From Eutrigla gurnardus (lineage: Eukaryota; Chordata; Actinopteri; Perciformes; Triglidae), in assembly GCA_963514095.1 (NCBI GenBank), contig OY741266.1, positions 6,044,522 to 6,108,521 on the forward strand: 64,000 bases of DNA. Reading direction: 5' to 3'. Shown here one piece after another: positions 36,331 through 48,989 of the stretch. Under the pieces are notes generated by a model that was not told the origin of the DNA, did no database searches, and saw nothing but the letters and a program-made list of their open reading frames with translations. How positions within the stretch are numbered: the first letter of the stretch is position 1; each line of letters begins with the position of its first letter. The position numbers and the translations under genes were made by a program.

Positions 36331-38660
36331 GTGGGTCATGCTATGTAGAGTCGAGGTGAAGTCTGAACAGGTGAGTCTTGAGCCTTTTTCGGAAGATGGC
36401 AAATTACTCTGCTGTCCTGACATTAGTCGGGAGTTCGTTCCACCACTGAGGCGCCAGAACAGAGAAGAGTCTGGACTTTGCTGAGCGACATTTGTTTGAT
36501 TTCAGCGATGGTGGTACCAGCCGGCCAGCTGAAGTAGAGGAGCGAAGTGCTCGCTTTGGGGTGTGTGGTTTGACCAGTGTTTGAAGGTAGATGGGTGCCG
36601 TTCCATTGATGGCCCTGAAGGCCAGTGCCATCGTCTTGAATTGGATGCGTGCTGCAACAGGGAGCCAGTGGAGGTCACTGAGGAGGGGGGTCACATGGGA
36701 GAATTTGGGTAGATTGAAGATAAGGCGTGCTGCAGCGTTCTGGATACGCTGCAATGGTTTAATCGCAGAGGCCGGGAGTCCGGCCAGGAGAGAGTTGCTG
36801 TAGTCAAGGCGGGAGATGACCAGTGCTTGGACCAGGAGTTGCGTTGCATCCTTTGTGAGGAAGGTCCGAATCCTGCGGATATTGTAGAGGGCAAATCTGC
36901 AGGATCGGGCCACAGCAGTGATGTTGGGGGTGGATAGTTGGTCATCGAGGATTACGCCGAGGTTCCTCACAGTTGAGGAAGGTAATACTGTGATGCCCTC
37001 GACAGTGACCGACAGGTCCATGCGAGGGCAGTCTTTCCCTGGGATGAAGAGGAGTTCGGTTTTATTCAGGTTAAGCTTGAGGTGATGTGCAGTTGTCCAG
37101 ACAGAGATGTCAGCCAGACAGTCCGAGATGCGAGTTGCAATGTGAGTGTCATAGGTTGGGGGAAAAGAGAGGAACAGCTGGGTGTCATCTGCGTAGCAAT
37201 GTTAGGAGAATCCATGCGATGTAATAACAGAACCTAGTGATCTGGTAGTATAGTATAGTATATAGTATAGTGAGAACAGAAGCGGTCCTAATACTGAGCC
37301 TTGAAGGACACCCGTGTCCAGAGAACAGGGTTTGGACATAGAGCCATTCCATGTGACCTGAAAGGTGCGATTTGTCAGGTATGATGTAAACCAGGTGAGA
37401 GCAGAGTCAGTTATCCCAAGTTCAGCCAGAGTGGAGAGGAGGATTTGGTGGTTGACTGTGTCGAATGCAGCAGATAGGTCGAGGAGAATGAGAACGGAGG
37501 AGTGGGATGAGGCTCTGGCGTCTCGCAGGGACTCGGTCACTGTGAGGAGGGCAATCGCAGTGGAGTGAGCAGTCCTGAATCCTGATTGATTAGGGTCAAG
37601 GAGGTTGTTCTGCGAGAGATAGGATGACAGTTGGTTGTAGGCGGCACGTTCCAGGGTTTTAGAGAGGAATGAAAGAAGAGATACAGGTCTGTAGCTTTGG
37701 ATGTCAGTAGCGTCTAGGGTGGTTTTTTTTAAGGAGAGGCTTCACTGTAGCTGTCTTTAAAGCCGCTGGAATGACACCTGAGGTGAGGGAGGAGTTGATC
37801 AGGGTGGTGAGGAATGGCAAGATGTCGTGTGAGATGTCCTGGAGAAGAGAGGAGGGAATCAGGTCAAGGGAGCAGGTGGTGGCACGGTTAGATGTAACAA
37901 GTGTGTGAACGTCTTCAGAGGTGATGGGGCTAAAGCTGGTAAGGCCATCAGAGGTGAGAGTTGTGGGAGATGTTTTCTGGGAGGTTATTGGAGTGAATGA
38001 GGAGCTGATGTCTTTTACTTTCTTGGTAAAGTAAGTTGCAAAGTCATCAGCAGTAAGGGAGGAAGGAGGGGGAGGGGTGAGGAGGGAGGAGAACATGGAG
38101 AAGAGTTTCCTGGGGTTGGAGGCAGAAGAGTTGATCTTTGCCAGGTAGAAGGCAGATTTAGCTGCCGAAACAGTTGAGGTGAAGTCAGAGAGGAGGTGGT
38201 GGTAGTGAGCAAGGTCCTCGTGCTGGCCCGATTTCTTCCATTTTCTCTCTGACGCTCGCAACAATGATCTGTTGGTTTGCAGAGGTTCGGACAGCCAGGG
38301 AGGGGAGGGAGATGATCGCGCAGGTCGTGAGATTGGGGGACAGAGAGTGTCGAAAGAAGAGGAGAGTGAGGACATCAGGATGGAGGAGGCTTCCTCAGTA
38401 GGCATTAAGGAGAACTGTTCCAAGGATGGTAGTGAGGAAATAACAGTTGAGGAGAGAGCGGAGGGAGTGAGGGATTTCAGGTTGCGGCGGCTGGGGACAG
38501 TTCGAGGCGTAGAGGGGAGGGATGTGGTGGACTTCATGGGGAGGGAGAAAGTCACAAAGTGGTGGTCGGACACGATGAGCGGGGTAACAGAGAGTGCCGA
38601 GATGCCACAGGATCTTGTGAAGACAAGGTCAAGTTGGTTACTTAATTTACATGTTAACAT
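36093..38660 (-). mobile_element. L2-type LINE retrotransposon, 5' truncated
   Basis: Reading the minus strand, the copy begins inside the endonuclease domain (38660), passes through the linker and reverse transcriptase, and ends with a 3' UTR finishing 'taagtcgctttggacaaaag', cgtctgctaaatgac and 'ctaaatgtaaatgtaa', the well-known fish L2-type tail that many SINEs share. The 3' UTR includes a G21/T9 homopolymer pair (36299-36328). No clear target duplication was identified. The plus-strand frames here are shadows. The element is too damaged to move but intact enough to be fairly young. Confidence 0.85.
36342..38660 (-). pseudogene. L2-type LINE ORF2 (endonuclease end, linker, reverse transcriptase)
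   Basis: ORF2 nicks target DNA and reverse-transcribes the LINE RNA. Seen in order: the endonuclease end with the SDHHFVTFSL motif; a Ser/Thr-rich linker; RT blocks with LLDLSAAFDTVNH (first catalytic Asp), GVLQGSVLGPLLFSLY and the YADD centre at 37184-37195; then the C-terminal AAARLIF..LHWLPVAARI..ALRSS..W..LP region. Disablements: an extra base in an A8 run (T8 on the plus strand, 37723-37730) shifts the frame; a TATAG-type expansion near 37250-37270 adds about six codons in phase; a stop (37202-37204) falls two codons before YADD; another stop (36404-36406) cuts the last ~20 codons. The original end appears to be 36342-36344. Confidence 0.85.
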
Positions 38661-38669
38661 TTAGCTGGG

Positions 38670-39610
38670 CCCCCAGACCCCCACTACAACGGTTTAGTTT
38701 GTCACCTTTTTCACCCCTCATGAGTTTGCAGGTATGATATACAGTAGAGTCCAATATTATGGACATACATGATGTCAATAAGTGCATTTATAAAGCAACA
38801 CAATTAGCATGCTGTCTGTTCTCTTTCTTTTAGTTTCATCATTCTAAGTAAAACCAAACTTTCTACAATTCATTTTAAATTCTAACAATCAAAATATTAG
38901 ACCTGAAAGCATTGTTATCGATATGGTTTTGGACAAATCAGACTATCTAAAGGCTGTGTGAATTTGTGGTGAGAATGTTTCCCCATTTGTGACATTTTGT
39001 CAACTATTGATTAAGACTATTCAATCTCACCCCAAGGTCCACTTGGTTGCTGTTTTTGAGCTTTCAATCATTTCAACACTTTAATCTTTAATGGACCTTC
39101 AGATGCGATTATTTTTCCAAGGTCAAGAATGAACTGTTTTTCGCTGCAGCCCTTAAACTAAACTAATGACAACACTGATGTGCCTCAGATAAAATCTTTA
39201 AATGGACATCATAACTCAGCAAAGTAAACACTGATAAGAATCAAACAAATTCCTCACAGGAACTTCATAAAGATCACAAAACTACCAACATTGTTTTTGA
39301 TGGACTGACATTCCTTCATTCTCATTGGCTAAGAATGAGCTTGTCATTCAATTTACAATTCTAAGAGCATTTTCACACTGGAATCACAGTTCTGTGTAAT
39401 GTATTAGTGATTACAGGCTTGTATTGTTTTCAGCACAGAGCGCTCTGGTTCTATAGCTGGTATGTGATCTGGAACCGAATCTATAGGTTCACTGGGAGAT
39501 AATTGTTAACGCCTGTCTCACCTGTGGCATTACTATTTCTGATGTCTGCCCAAGGAAAACTTTCTGAAAGAAAATTCATAATTTCGCTTTATCTGTGGAT
39601 TCATATGTGT
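38670..39610. other. Anonymous non-coding DNA
   Basis: A/T-rich, no recognisable element. Confidence 0.5.
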
Positions 39611-39613
39611 GTG

Positions 39614-39648
39614 CGCACCCACACACACACACCCACACACACACACAG
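39614..39648. repeat. Short interrupted (CA)n
   Basis: Imperfect CA repeats with ccc interruptions. Confidence 0.9.
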
Positions 39649-40320
39649 CGGTTCATATTCACTTAGTAAGTTAAATTTCACATTGTCTCAGCTCTGGAGA
39701 AGAAAAAAGAGCGAAGAAAGGAGGATAATATACAGCTCACATTGGGCCATAAATAACCTTTAATTAACCCGCATTAAGAACACACACAAGCGTGTGTGCA
39801 CGCTGCACAACTCTGCTGCTGAGGATATGGGTGAAACAAGGACACAGAGTACAAACCGAAAGGAATAAAGAGAGAAAAACACACTTTTCACTGCACACAA
39901 ACACAAACATGCACACCTGTTGATGCTCTGGTGTTAAGTGTCTCCTCGTTTGGACCAGCGGTGCGACGCGCTTCGCAGCAGGTGGCCAATTAGCAGCAGC
40001 CTGAGGCGGGATCTCCTGCTGCGATTATAGCTCCTGACCAATTACAGAGCTTGATTTATACCAGCAATAACTCTCTGTACTCACCCTGCTGCACAGTCGA
40101 TGTGTACACTGTGAGCTCTCACACAGAGGTCTATACATTGTGAGCAACAGTATACATGCAAAACAAAAGAGACAAGCACATAATGGAAAGTGCACATGCA
40201 AATAAAAACACGGCCCCCCTATATGTGCCATAATCATCAGCAATTAGAGCCTTAAACAGGATCAATCATATCACAGCTCAACCAAATCGTGATGCATCAG
40301 CAGGGCTACAGATTTTTACA

Positions 40321-40328
40321 GACACACA

Positions 40329-40405
<77 letters not shown>
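40321..40405. repeat. (CA)n microsatellite, about 40 units
   Basis: Nearly uninterrupted after a short aaca-interrupted start. Confidence 0.97.
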
Positions 40406-40407
<2 letters not shown>

Positions 40408-40409
40408 TT

Positions 40410-43010
40410 TTCATTCATGTATCAGCCATTGATACTGACAAAGCAGATTTAATTAAAATGGATTTTGGAGAAAAGGGAAGGAAATGGTGAAAAACCCGCA
40501 ATGTGGTGATGGTGGGTGAACAATCATCCTAAACTGCTTGCTTTACAGTCTTCTTGGATGTTTTGGCAAATGTTATCTATTTGGTCATTAAGAATCTTGA
40601 CTATAAAGGTAATATTTGACCCTTAGGGTTTATCAAGAGGAAGCCTAATGGAGTATAGGGATGGGTACCAATAGCCTGTTCCATACTGACAAGAGATGCA
40701 CCAAACTCTTATTAAACATCACTCATTCATGTAAGGTTAGCAGCTTCTCAAATGAAATGACAAATAGTCAAAAGTGTTACTTTTGGATGCTGGCTGTCTA
40801 GCTAATGTCTATATGTACTTCAAGCTAGTCTAGATAACCGGAAATGAAGGCTCTGGATCAGGAAAGTTTTAACAAAGATTTGGATCATGCATTTAGCTTA
40901 TCTATGTTTCCAATCACAGTTTGCAGTTGCAGGAATAAAACAACTACAAACAAGAGCTACAAGCAGCTAGCAAATGGTCTGTGTTTTTAATGAGTCCAGT
41001 GAGCTCCTCCAGAGTTAAAGTATAGACGGGGTTCACCGCCGGGTCACCGACCATCAAATTATGTTTTTCTTTTGTTTTAATAAACGTCTCGTCACACAGT
41101 CAACATACGTGATTTAAGGTTTTATGTGGAGTTTTCTTTTGTCAGGAATCAGCCATGTTAATGACGGGGCTCGACGTTCCATCCAAACTAGTTTCCTCCC
41201 AACGCTATTTTGCTGCGGCACCACAGCGGCTTCCGAAGCTTAGCACCACCCAAGACCATTGTGATTGGCTGAAAGAAATACAAACGAGCCAGAGCATTTT
41301 TCCCCCTGATCCCGGTGATATATTGTAGCCAGACCCTTCTACTGTCGAGAAAGGGCTGCCAGACTTACTTAAAGCTAGTGTCCATGGGTCAATGTAATGG
41401 ATTATATGTAAGAAAAACTATTTTTAAAAGTTTGTATTTCCTTTAACTCTGCTTGAATAAAAAAAACAAAAAAAAACTGTAGCGCTTTAATCTGGAGCTC
41501 AAATACTATATGAAACAGCTTTGACAGGTACGGTGGTTGAAGAGGAACATACAAGGCAAAACTTGAACTTTACAATAGCGCTTTACCAGAACATAACACC
41601 AGAATCACAGAGAGGGAGTGAGGGGGGGTCACAGTCTGGTTGTTGGACCGTCTTAAACTGATGGGCGGTGGAAACCTTTACTGAACAATATGAACAGCTT
41701 CATGAACGTAATTACAACTGTGACAATGACGATCTGTAGAATTGAATAAAATGTATGAAATGGATGGTAGGCTAATATGTAACGAGCAGTGGAATAACTG
41801 TAATGAACACGTTGGTTTCCCAGTGAAGTGGCTGAAATACAGGACCAGATTAATATATCCTGGCTGTTAGCCTGGTCTGGAGCAGTCTAGCTCCACAAGA
41901 TAAATCGCAATGGTAACTTATTCCATACAAATGTGACATGCAACTGGATCACTGCTAGTTTCAGCCAGGATGAAGGAAAAACCTGGCTTAATCCCTATCT
42001 ATTTTTTGTGCAATAGCCCTCGGGGGAGAGTGAATGTGTGTTTGACAAAACATTAAACCAACCACCACATAGCCTTCAACACATTTAGCAGAAAATTAAA
42101 GTACCTGGGTTACAAAAGGGTTTCCCCTCGGAATGCACCAGTATTATCAAATCACCTTTGATGCTGCTGGAAAAAAAAACAGTACAGAGTCTTGAGGGGC
42201 AATTACTGAAACAGTTTCTCTGTTTGAAATGAAAGTTACGGAATAAATCAAGTAATAGTTGTAATTTACCAATTTAGTCTAGATTAAAGAATCACAGAGA
42301 CTCATGCAGCAATACAATTAAAGTTTAGTGTGTCTGCAATCAACTGTGAGCGTTGACTTGTGGTTGTTAATCTTGGCCAAAGCTTGGTTTCACCTTTGAG
42401 TACATCCAACAACATACACACTTTAACTGTTGATAACAGCTGACGATAACAGGAAAGGGGCCGGAGGAACATGAAGTTGGCCTTTTATTACTACCGGAAA
42501 TACAATGCTTTCTGGTGTCATTTTATAATAAAGTTACAGTGGTAGATATGTGATTTCTATCAGACATGAATATGGACAAAACAATATAATTTTCCCTGTG
42601 TTCATTCACATTCACATATTTTCACATCTTGTCTCAAACATATGTGAGCTAAAGCTTTGAAATTAATACTTTAACCAGCAACCCCATGCACTCATGAAAA
42701 CATGCTTTCCAATAAGAATAAGCAGGCAAATCAAAAAGACCACAAGCAGCTCAAACAATAATATACAAATAAAAATGGATTTGCCAAGACATAAGGATGT
42801 TAAAGCTCAGGGTAGACATGGTGTTTATTGGCAATTTTAAAAGAATGAAAATCATATATTAGATGCATTCATATGAGGATTACAATTCCTTCTACATTTC
42901 TGAACCATTTCACAGATTCCAGAAAACAAAATGTGCTCATGCATTACGTGGAAGCAACATTAAGGTGTAAAGAAGCCATTTGAGGTGGATTGGGCATCTG
43001 ATGTGGAGCA
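40410..43010. other. Non-coding DNA with one possible dispersed repeat
   Basis: About 41030-41370 ('gaccattgtgattggctgaa', 'gtagccagacccttctactg') resembles the end of a dispersed fish repeat usually finishing '..gccagaccctcct...ggtctggca', recognised only loosely. Nothing else identified. Confidence 0.35.
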
Positions 43011-43059
43011 GACTCATACGGAAACGTTTTTTGTGCGTAAACGCAGAAGTCTTGTGTGT

Positions 43060-43756
43060 TTCGGCCAGCCGTCCATATGGATCCAGCGTTTTCGCTGCCT
43101 GAAAACGCACTTTTTTTGAACCAGCTCTCAGGGTGAAAAAGAAAAAAACGGCACCCCTCTGTTTCGTGTTCGTTTTCGTGTAGACGGTAAACACGAATAC
43201 GCTGACGTCATCGCCCCGCTCCTCGACCCTTGAGCTTGACTTCTTTCCCTGCAACATCTCGTAACAACAACAACGGCGGCCTACGTGCTCGTAGCAGATA
43301 TTCTGCTCGTCTGTACAACGGCATATCAGGGCCAAAAAACGGAGCCGCTAACGGATGCTAACGAACAACCGCTAGCTAACTTCCCATGAATGTAGGCATT
43401 TATATTTCTAATTAATCCATCCCAACGTGTGACAACGCCTCGTCAAGGTCCTTAGGGTGACGGCTGTTGATGCTTATTGATTATACGGGACAAATTCTCA
43501 TCTAATGGGTGTTTATTGATCGGGTGGCTAAAAGCCGTAGCTTTCACGTGTTGCAATAGCAACGGCAAACATCCGGTCAAGCTCCGTCTCTTCTTCTGCG
43601 TTTTTGTAGAAAAAACAGCACCACATAAGGGCCTGGAATATGTACTACAGCACGCTGAGTCGTTTTCAGTGGATTCGTCTGGACGCGGATTTTCTTGAAA
43701 CAACGCCAAGAAACCAAAAAAAATTTGTTTTGGTACGTGTGGACGGTCTCTCAGAC
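43060..43756. mobile_element. Possible DNA-transposon-derived element
   Basis: The left part (around 'gccgtccatatggatccag' and gcgttttcg) and right part ('ggtacgtgtggacggtc', cgtctggacgcggatttt) are inverted with respect to each other over short imperfect words (accgtccacacg/aaaacg). The block is G/C-richer and CpG-richer than its flanks, as in fish MITEs with 'gtgtagacgg' words. The frames at 42937-43335 and 43452-43709 have no motif. No target duplication established. Confidence 0.4.
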
Positions 43757-43759
43757 CTA

Positions 43760-44453
43760 GACCTGGATCATGAATACCAATTGAGTGAGTGTAATACCAA
43801 TTACACTCACTCTATTAACTAATTCACACACAGATGTGGTGAAGCTTGTCCATTAGGCTTAGTGTCTGATAGAGTTTTGAAATATGTAGGCTAAAACCCT
43901 TTTCCTTTTCAAGTATCTTGAGCAAGAAGGTCTTCAAAAGTGTTTTGCTCAATGTCACACCGATATGTGGACAGGTTAGAAGTCAGTATTGAACCCCAAA
44001 CTTTGTGATGAATAGATGAACCCCCCCCCCCCCCCCCCCCCCATCTCCTGAGCCACAGCCAACCATTTGAAGACATGCATTAAATTGTGACACCAAAAAT
44101 CTAAATGGAAATTTAATAAAATTGTAGAAATTCTCACTATACTCCCTCTGATTACATGTACTGATTACATGAGACTTTTTGTCAGAGTATTTGTTGTTTC
44201 TGTTGGTGTTTGAATCAGATTTTGGTAGATTACCTAGATAACTTTTACAGTAACCAGAGTAGGTTCTCATAGGACCTTGTAGTGTTTAAACCCAGGAAGA
44301 TATAAGGCCTATGATAGAGTGAGCTTGTAATTGTCTGTGATTGTTACATCTTAGACTTCTTTCTGTGAAACATGGCAACCACCCAAAAAGAAAAAAAACC
44401 CTCCAAGGGCAAGACTTGATTACAGCTTGGCACTCCAGTGTAGACCCTGAAAT

Positions 44454-44455
<2 letters not shown>
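43760..44455. other. Non-coding DNA with a C22 homopolymer
   Basis: A 22-base C run occupies 44021-44042. A gtgtaataccaattacac-like inverted word lies at 43788-43805. Nothing else seen. Confidence 0.6.
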
Positions 44456-44458
<3 letters not shown>

Positions 44459-44505
<47 letters not shown>

Positions 44506-44514
44506 ACGCGCGTG
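44459..44514. repeat. (GT)n with alternating GC extension
   Basis: About 21 GT units run into gcgcacgcgcgtg, an unusually strong alternating purine-pyrimidine tract. Confidence 0.95.
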
Positions 44515-44519
44515 CCGTC

Positions 44520-45815
44520 CTCATTAAAGAGCCTCTTGTCAAGGGCGCTGTAAAAATGAGTCTCACCCCAGATGATTCATTTCAGCCAATTGCATGGATG
44601 GGATGTCGGTTCGACGATGAGTGCTTTTGTCATTTAGCACCGAGCGGACATCTGTGGAAAAGCAAAGCATCTTTGATTAGGATGTGTAACGCCTCACAGA
44701 CTTAATATTAATATTTTGCTGTGCACAAGCAGACAATCTGCCCTGATATGGTACAAGAGAAAAGGTGGTGTGATAAAAAAAAATAGACGCTGGTGTTGGC
44801 GACTTGGCCAAGTCCCCATTTTGGTTCAGGTAAAATATGTGAATGGATGGCCGTGACATTCATGCCAGATGATGAATCCTACGGACTACAGTATATTGAT
44901 CTACTAACTAAAACATTGTTCCACAACATGTTTTTACATGAAAATGAAAAAGATTACAAGAGGTGACGTAAATGTTTGTGCATTGTCTGACATGCTGGTC
45001 CGTTGAACGCTCCATCAGACCACAAGACAGAGAGAGAATATGTGTAACATGCAGACAGAATGGTAGTTGTATCATCAGTGCTCACTATTGTGCTTGTGTG
45101 GTAGTCTGCCTTAACTCTTAATAACACCTGGGTCCCTGCCCTTCCAACCTGAGCCCTAAGCCCCGGGATGAAATGCAGCCTAGCATGTCTATACACACAC
45201 ACATCATCCGTCTTGTGTGCACACATGCATAATGGCACATTGACACTCATACATACAACCAGAGAAACACAAGGTCTCCACCAGACACACACACAAGCAA
45301 AGAGACAGGTAGCCTGTCTGCCTGCCATGCCAAGTAGAAGATTACACTACAGATCACAGGCTTACCTGCAGAGAGTGTAATGTAAAAACAGGCAATACAC
45401 CATGATGGCTATCTGGATACACACTAGGAGGAATGTTCAACATTCAATCCCACTGCTGCAAATATTTGTTTCTCGATAAGTCATGTTTTCCATCACTAAC
45501 ACCATTAAACAGTAACTAATGAAATGTAAATTGGTAGTTCAATTAATTCATACAAGGCTTTGACTGGTTTTTGGGACTGATTGAGTAGATTCTTCTGGAA
45601 TGAAGCTGCTGATATGTTGCCAATCATTCATGGGAGGACTCACTGTCTTTTTTTATTTGGACAATTTAAAAATCCACATGAACTGTCATGAGAAACTCCC
45701 ACTGCAGAGCAGCAATTCAAATATGTACTCAGCATAGATACTTTGGCTTCTGTACTGACCAGAGAAAATAGCTTATTTTACACTGATGCTCCAACTAGAC
45801 TGAACACTCCCTTAA
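44520..45815. other. Anonymous non-coding DNA
   Basis: No gene or repeat recognised; the 124-codon minus-strand frame at 44954-45328 is motif-free. Confidence 0.5.
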
Positions 45816-45817
45816 TG

Positions 45818-45942
45818 CTGGGCTGCATGGTGGTGTCAGGTTCCTTCTGTGTGGAGTTTGCATGTTCTCCCCATGTTAGCGTGGGTTCTCTCTGGGTTCT
45901 CCAGCCACCAACCCCCCACAGTCCAAAGACATGCACGTTACG
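45818..45942 (+). mobile_element. SINE 5' part with internal deletion
   Basis: 'gggctgcatggtggtgtcag' then 'gttccttctgtgtggagttt', gcatgttctcccc and 'ccccacagtccaaagacatg' match the SINE at 60778. About 60 bp carrying the rest of the tRNA-like head and B box is missing, so its promoter is lost. Confidence 0.75.
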
Positions 45943-46507
45943 GTACAGTTTTTATCCTATTGCTAAACGACAGCGGGCACAACTGCAGCTACATGTGCAA
46001 AACTCTGAACACAGTCTGCATCACCACCAATCATCTGAGCTAAACAGTTCACATCAGCTGCAAACTGGCTCAGTGCAGCCAAACACTTTCTTTAAAGAAA
46101 ATCAGATCAGAATGGAGAAGGAACCACTTAACAGATGGGTCCTCTCTTTCTTTTTCTTTTTAAACAGAAAATAGATAGAATTATACACTATTGTAAATAA
46201 TTAAAGTTTGAGCTTTGATTGTGAATCAAACAGAGGGAAGAAAGCATAGATAAGGGGGGAGAGAGAATGACAGAGTGAAAGACATTCGAGAGAAAGTGCA
46301 GAGAGAGAGAGAGGAACAGTGAGCCTTAAAGTACGTCCTCTTGCTCATTTCCTTTAACCCAACTCTGGAAATATATATTTGTACTTGTATGTGTGTGTGT
46401 GCATGTTTATGACGGCATTGTGCCACCAACTGCTGTGATGCTGCATTTTAAACAGAGGCACTATCAATAAGTAATGACAATCCCAGCAAATTGTATAATG
46501 AACAAGC

Positions 46508-46529
46508 ACACAGACACACACACACAGAC

Positions 46530-46580
<51 letters not shown>

Positions 46581-46600
46581 CACACACACACACACACAGG
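46508..46600. repeat. (CA)n microsatellite, interrupted
   Basis: About 45 CA units with scattered gaca/aaca/cgca interruptions; a shorter CA run lies at 46719-46738. Confidence 0.96.
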
Positions 46601-47035
46601 GTTTCTGTCAGATGCACATTGTGAAGAGTGCTTGTTAAATCAGGCAACTTGTAGCCCTCCTAGTTTGCTTGTTTGTGCAGATTTCTGCCATGATCATCAT
46701 CGTAAGGTGACACAACACACACAAACACACACACACATAGTGCATTTATTCAATTCATTGTGTCAGTGTGGAGCTTGTTTCCCACAAGATTGGGAAGGAC
46801 ATAGAAAGCTCAGTTCTGATGGTTTTTCATGCTTCTCAGAAAAGTGTTGAGTTTATTTGTTTATTTTGACCCCTAAAACTCTAAAATCTTTATTATCAAA
46901 ATCTATAAATGCTATGTGGAATAATGCTATGAAACAATGCATTATATAACACACATTAAGCTGGCTTTTGGTCTGACACTGAACACAACAAAGGTCTCCT
47001 GGGTGAAAGTACTAGTCATCACCCCTCCCTTCCAA

Positions 47036-47580
47036 CCATCCATTTTCTTCCACTTATCCTTGGGATGAGGTTGTGGGGCCAGCAGGCTTAAGATGACAAT
47101 AGAGACGTTCCTTTCTCCAGCAACGCTTTGCAGCTTTTCCTGGAGAACATTGAGGCGTTCCCAGGCAAGGCAAGATATCTAATGTTTCCAGCGTGTTTTG
47201 GGTCTACCTCAGGTCCTCTCACTATTTAGACATCCCCCCAAAAAGGCATCCTGATCCAATACATGAACCACCATTGCTGGCCCTAATCCAAGCTCCTTCT
47301 GGAACCCTATCTCTAGCCTCTCAGCCACTCTATGGAGGAAGCTAATATGAGCTGCTTGTATCCACAATATCATTATTTCAATTACCTAGAGCACTTTACC
47401 ATAGGTGAGGGTCAGAACATTGCTGGAAGAGTAAATCAAGAGTTTTGCCTTGCACGATGGCATGGTACAACACTTCCATCACTGCTGACACTGCACCAAA
47501 CTGCCTTTCCATCTCACAATTAATTTTAGCCTCACTCCAAGACCCCAAGATACTTGAGTCCCTCACTTGGGGCAGTGATT
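47036..47580 (-). mobile_element. RTE/Rex3-like LINE 3' end
   Basis: The reverse strand shows 'gaggtagacccaaaacacgc' then tggaaacattagatatc, 'cttgcctgggaacgcctc' and the ending 'aggataagtggaagaaaatg' plus gatgg, the widespread fish RTE/Rex3-type 3' end with a GATG-based tail. It abuts the end of the L2-type ORF2 (stop at 47638), so either it inserted there or the two were joined by deletion. The coding frame is broken. Confidence 0.6.
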
Positions 47581-48885
47581 CACTCCCAATACACTGCCAT
47601 GACTGCCAATGCCAGTCAGGGCAAACCTGAGCCAGCCCTAACTATAAGCTTTGTCAAAGAGAAATGTTTTAAGCCTACTCTTAAATGTGGGAACAGTGTC
47701 TTCCTCCCGAACCAGAACCGGAACACGGTTCCAGAGAAGAGGAGCTTGATGACTGAAAGCTCTGGCACCTGTTCTAATTTTTGAAACTTTAGGAACTACA
47801 AATAACCCTTTATTCTGAGAGCGTAGTGCTCTAGCAGGACAGTAGTGTTTAATGAGCTCTTTAAAATATGATGGTGCCTGACCATTAAGAGCCTTGTAAG
47901 TGAGGAGAAGGATAAAGTAGATAAATTCTATTCTGGATTTTACTGGGAGCCAGTGCAGAGAAGCTAATACAGGAGAAATGTGATCCTTTCTTCTAGTTTT
48001 TGTCAGAACATGCGCTGCAGCATTCTGGACCAGCTGGAGAGCTTTAAGAGATTTATTGGAACAGCCTGATAATAAAGAATTACAATAGTCCTGCCTTGAG
48101 GTAACAAATGCATGGATGAGTTTTTATGCATCTTTTTGAGACAGCATTTGCCTAATTTGAGTAATATTACGCAGGTGAAAGTAGGCTGTCCTTGTAGTTT
48201 GTTTAATATGTGAGTCAAAGGACAGGTCCTGATCAAAGATAACTCCAATGTTTCTTACAGTAGCATTTGAGGCGATGGCAATCCCATCAATAGTCGCTAT
48301 ATCTTTAGACAGCGAGCTTCGGAGAAGTTTAGGCTCAGGTACAATAACTTCTGTTTTATCTGAGTGTAACATCAGGTCATTCAGGATTTTATGTCATCAA
48401 CACATGCCTGGAGTTTAACTAGCTGATTGGTTTCTTTAGGCTTGATTGATAGATATAATTGAGTATCATCTGCATAACAAGGGAAGTTTATAGAGTGTCT
48501 TCTAATGATATTGCCTAAAGGAAGCATATATAAGTTGAAAAGAATTGGTCCGAGCACAGAACCATGAGGAACACCGTATGTAACTTCAGTGTGCCTGGAG
48601 GATTTTTCATTGACATGCACAAACTAAGATCTATTGGATGAATAGGACTTAAACCAGCTTAATGCGGTTCCTTTGATGCCAATTATTTTTTTCCAGTCTA
48701 CATATTAGAATCTCATGGTTAATGGTGTCAAATGCAGCACTAAGATCTAGCAGAACAAGTACAGAAACCAGTCCTTTGTCAGAAGCAATAAGAAGGTCAT
48801 TTGTAATTTTCACCAGAGCTGTCTCTGTACTATGATGTACTCTAAATCCTGACTGGAAGTCCTCAAGTAGACTGTTATTTAGAAA

Positions 48886-48989
48886 GTCACACAGCTGATT
48901 GGCGACTACTTTCTCAAGGATCTTAGAGAGAAAGTAGTCGCCAATCAGCTGTGTGACGACTACTTTCTCAAGGATCTTAGAGAGAAAAG
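48886..48989 (-). repeat. Palindromic plus direct duplication inside LINE RT
   Basis: Arms 48886-48915 and 48928-48957 are perfect 30-bp reverse complements around a 12-nt loop. The segment from about 48903 recurs directly from 48957 (shift 54 bp). The net insertion of 54 bp is in frame and repeats FLSKILEKVV in the RT, with VTQLIGDY between, itself encoded by the inverted copy. Confidence 0.9.

Noticed and set aside
38272..38664. 130-codon plus-strand frame
   Set aside because: Antisense shadow of the L2-type LINE ORF2.
42937..43335. 132-codon minus-strand frame
   Set aside because: Within a probable DNA-transposon-derived block; no motif, with Phe/Lys runs from homopolymers.
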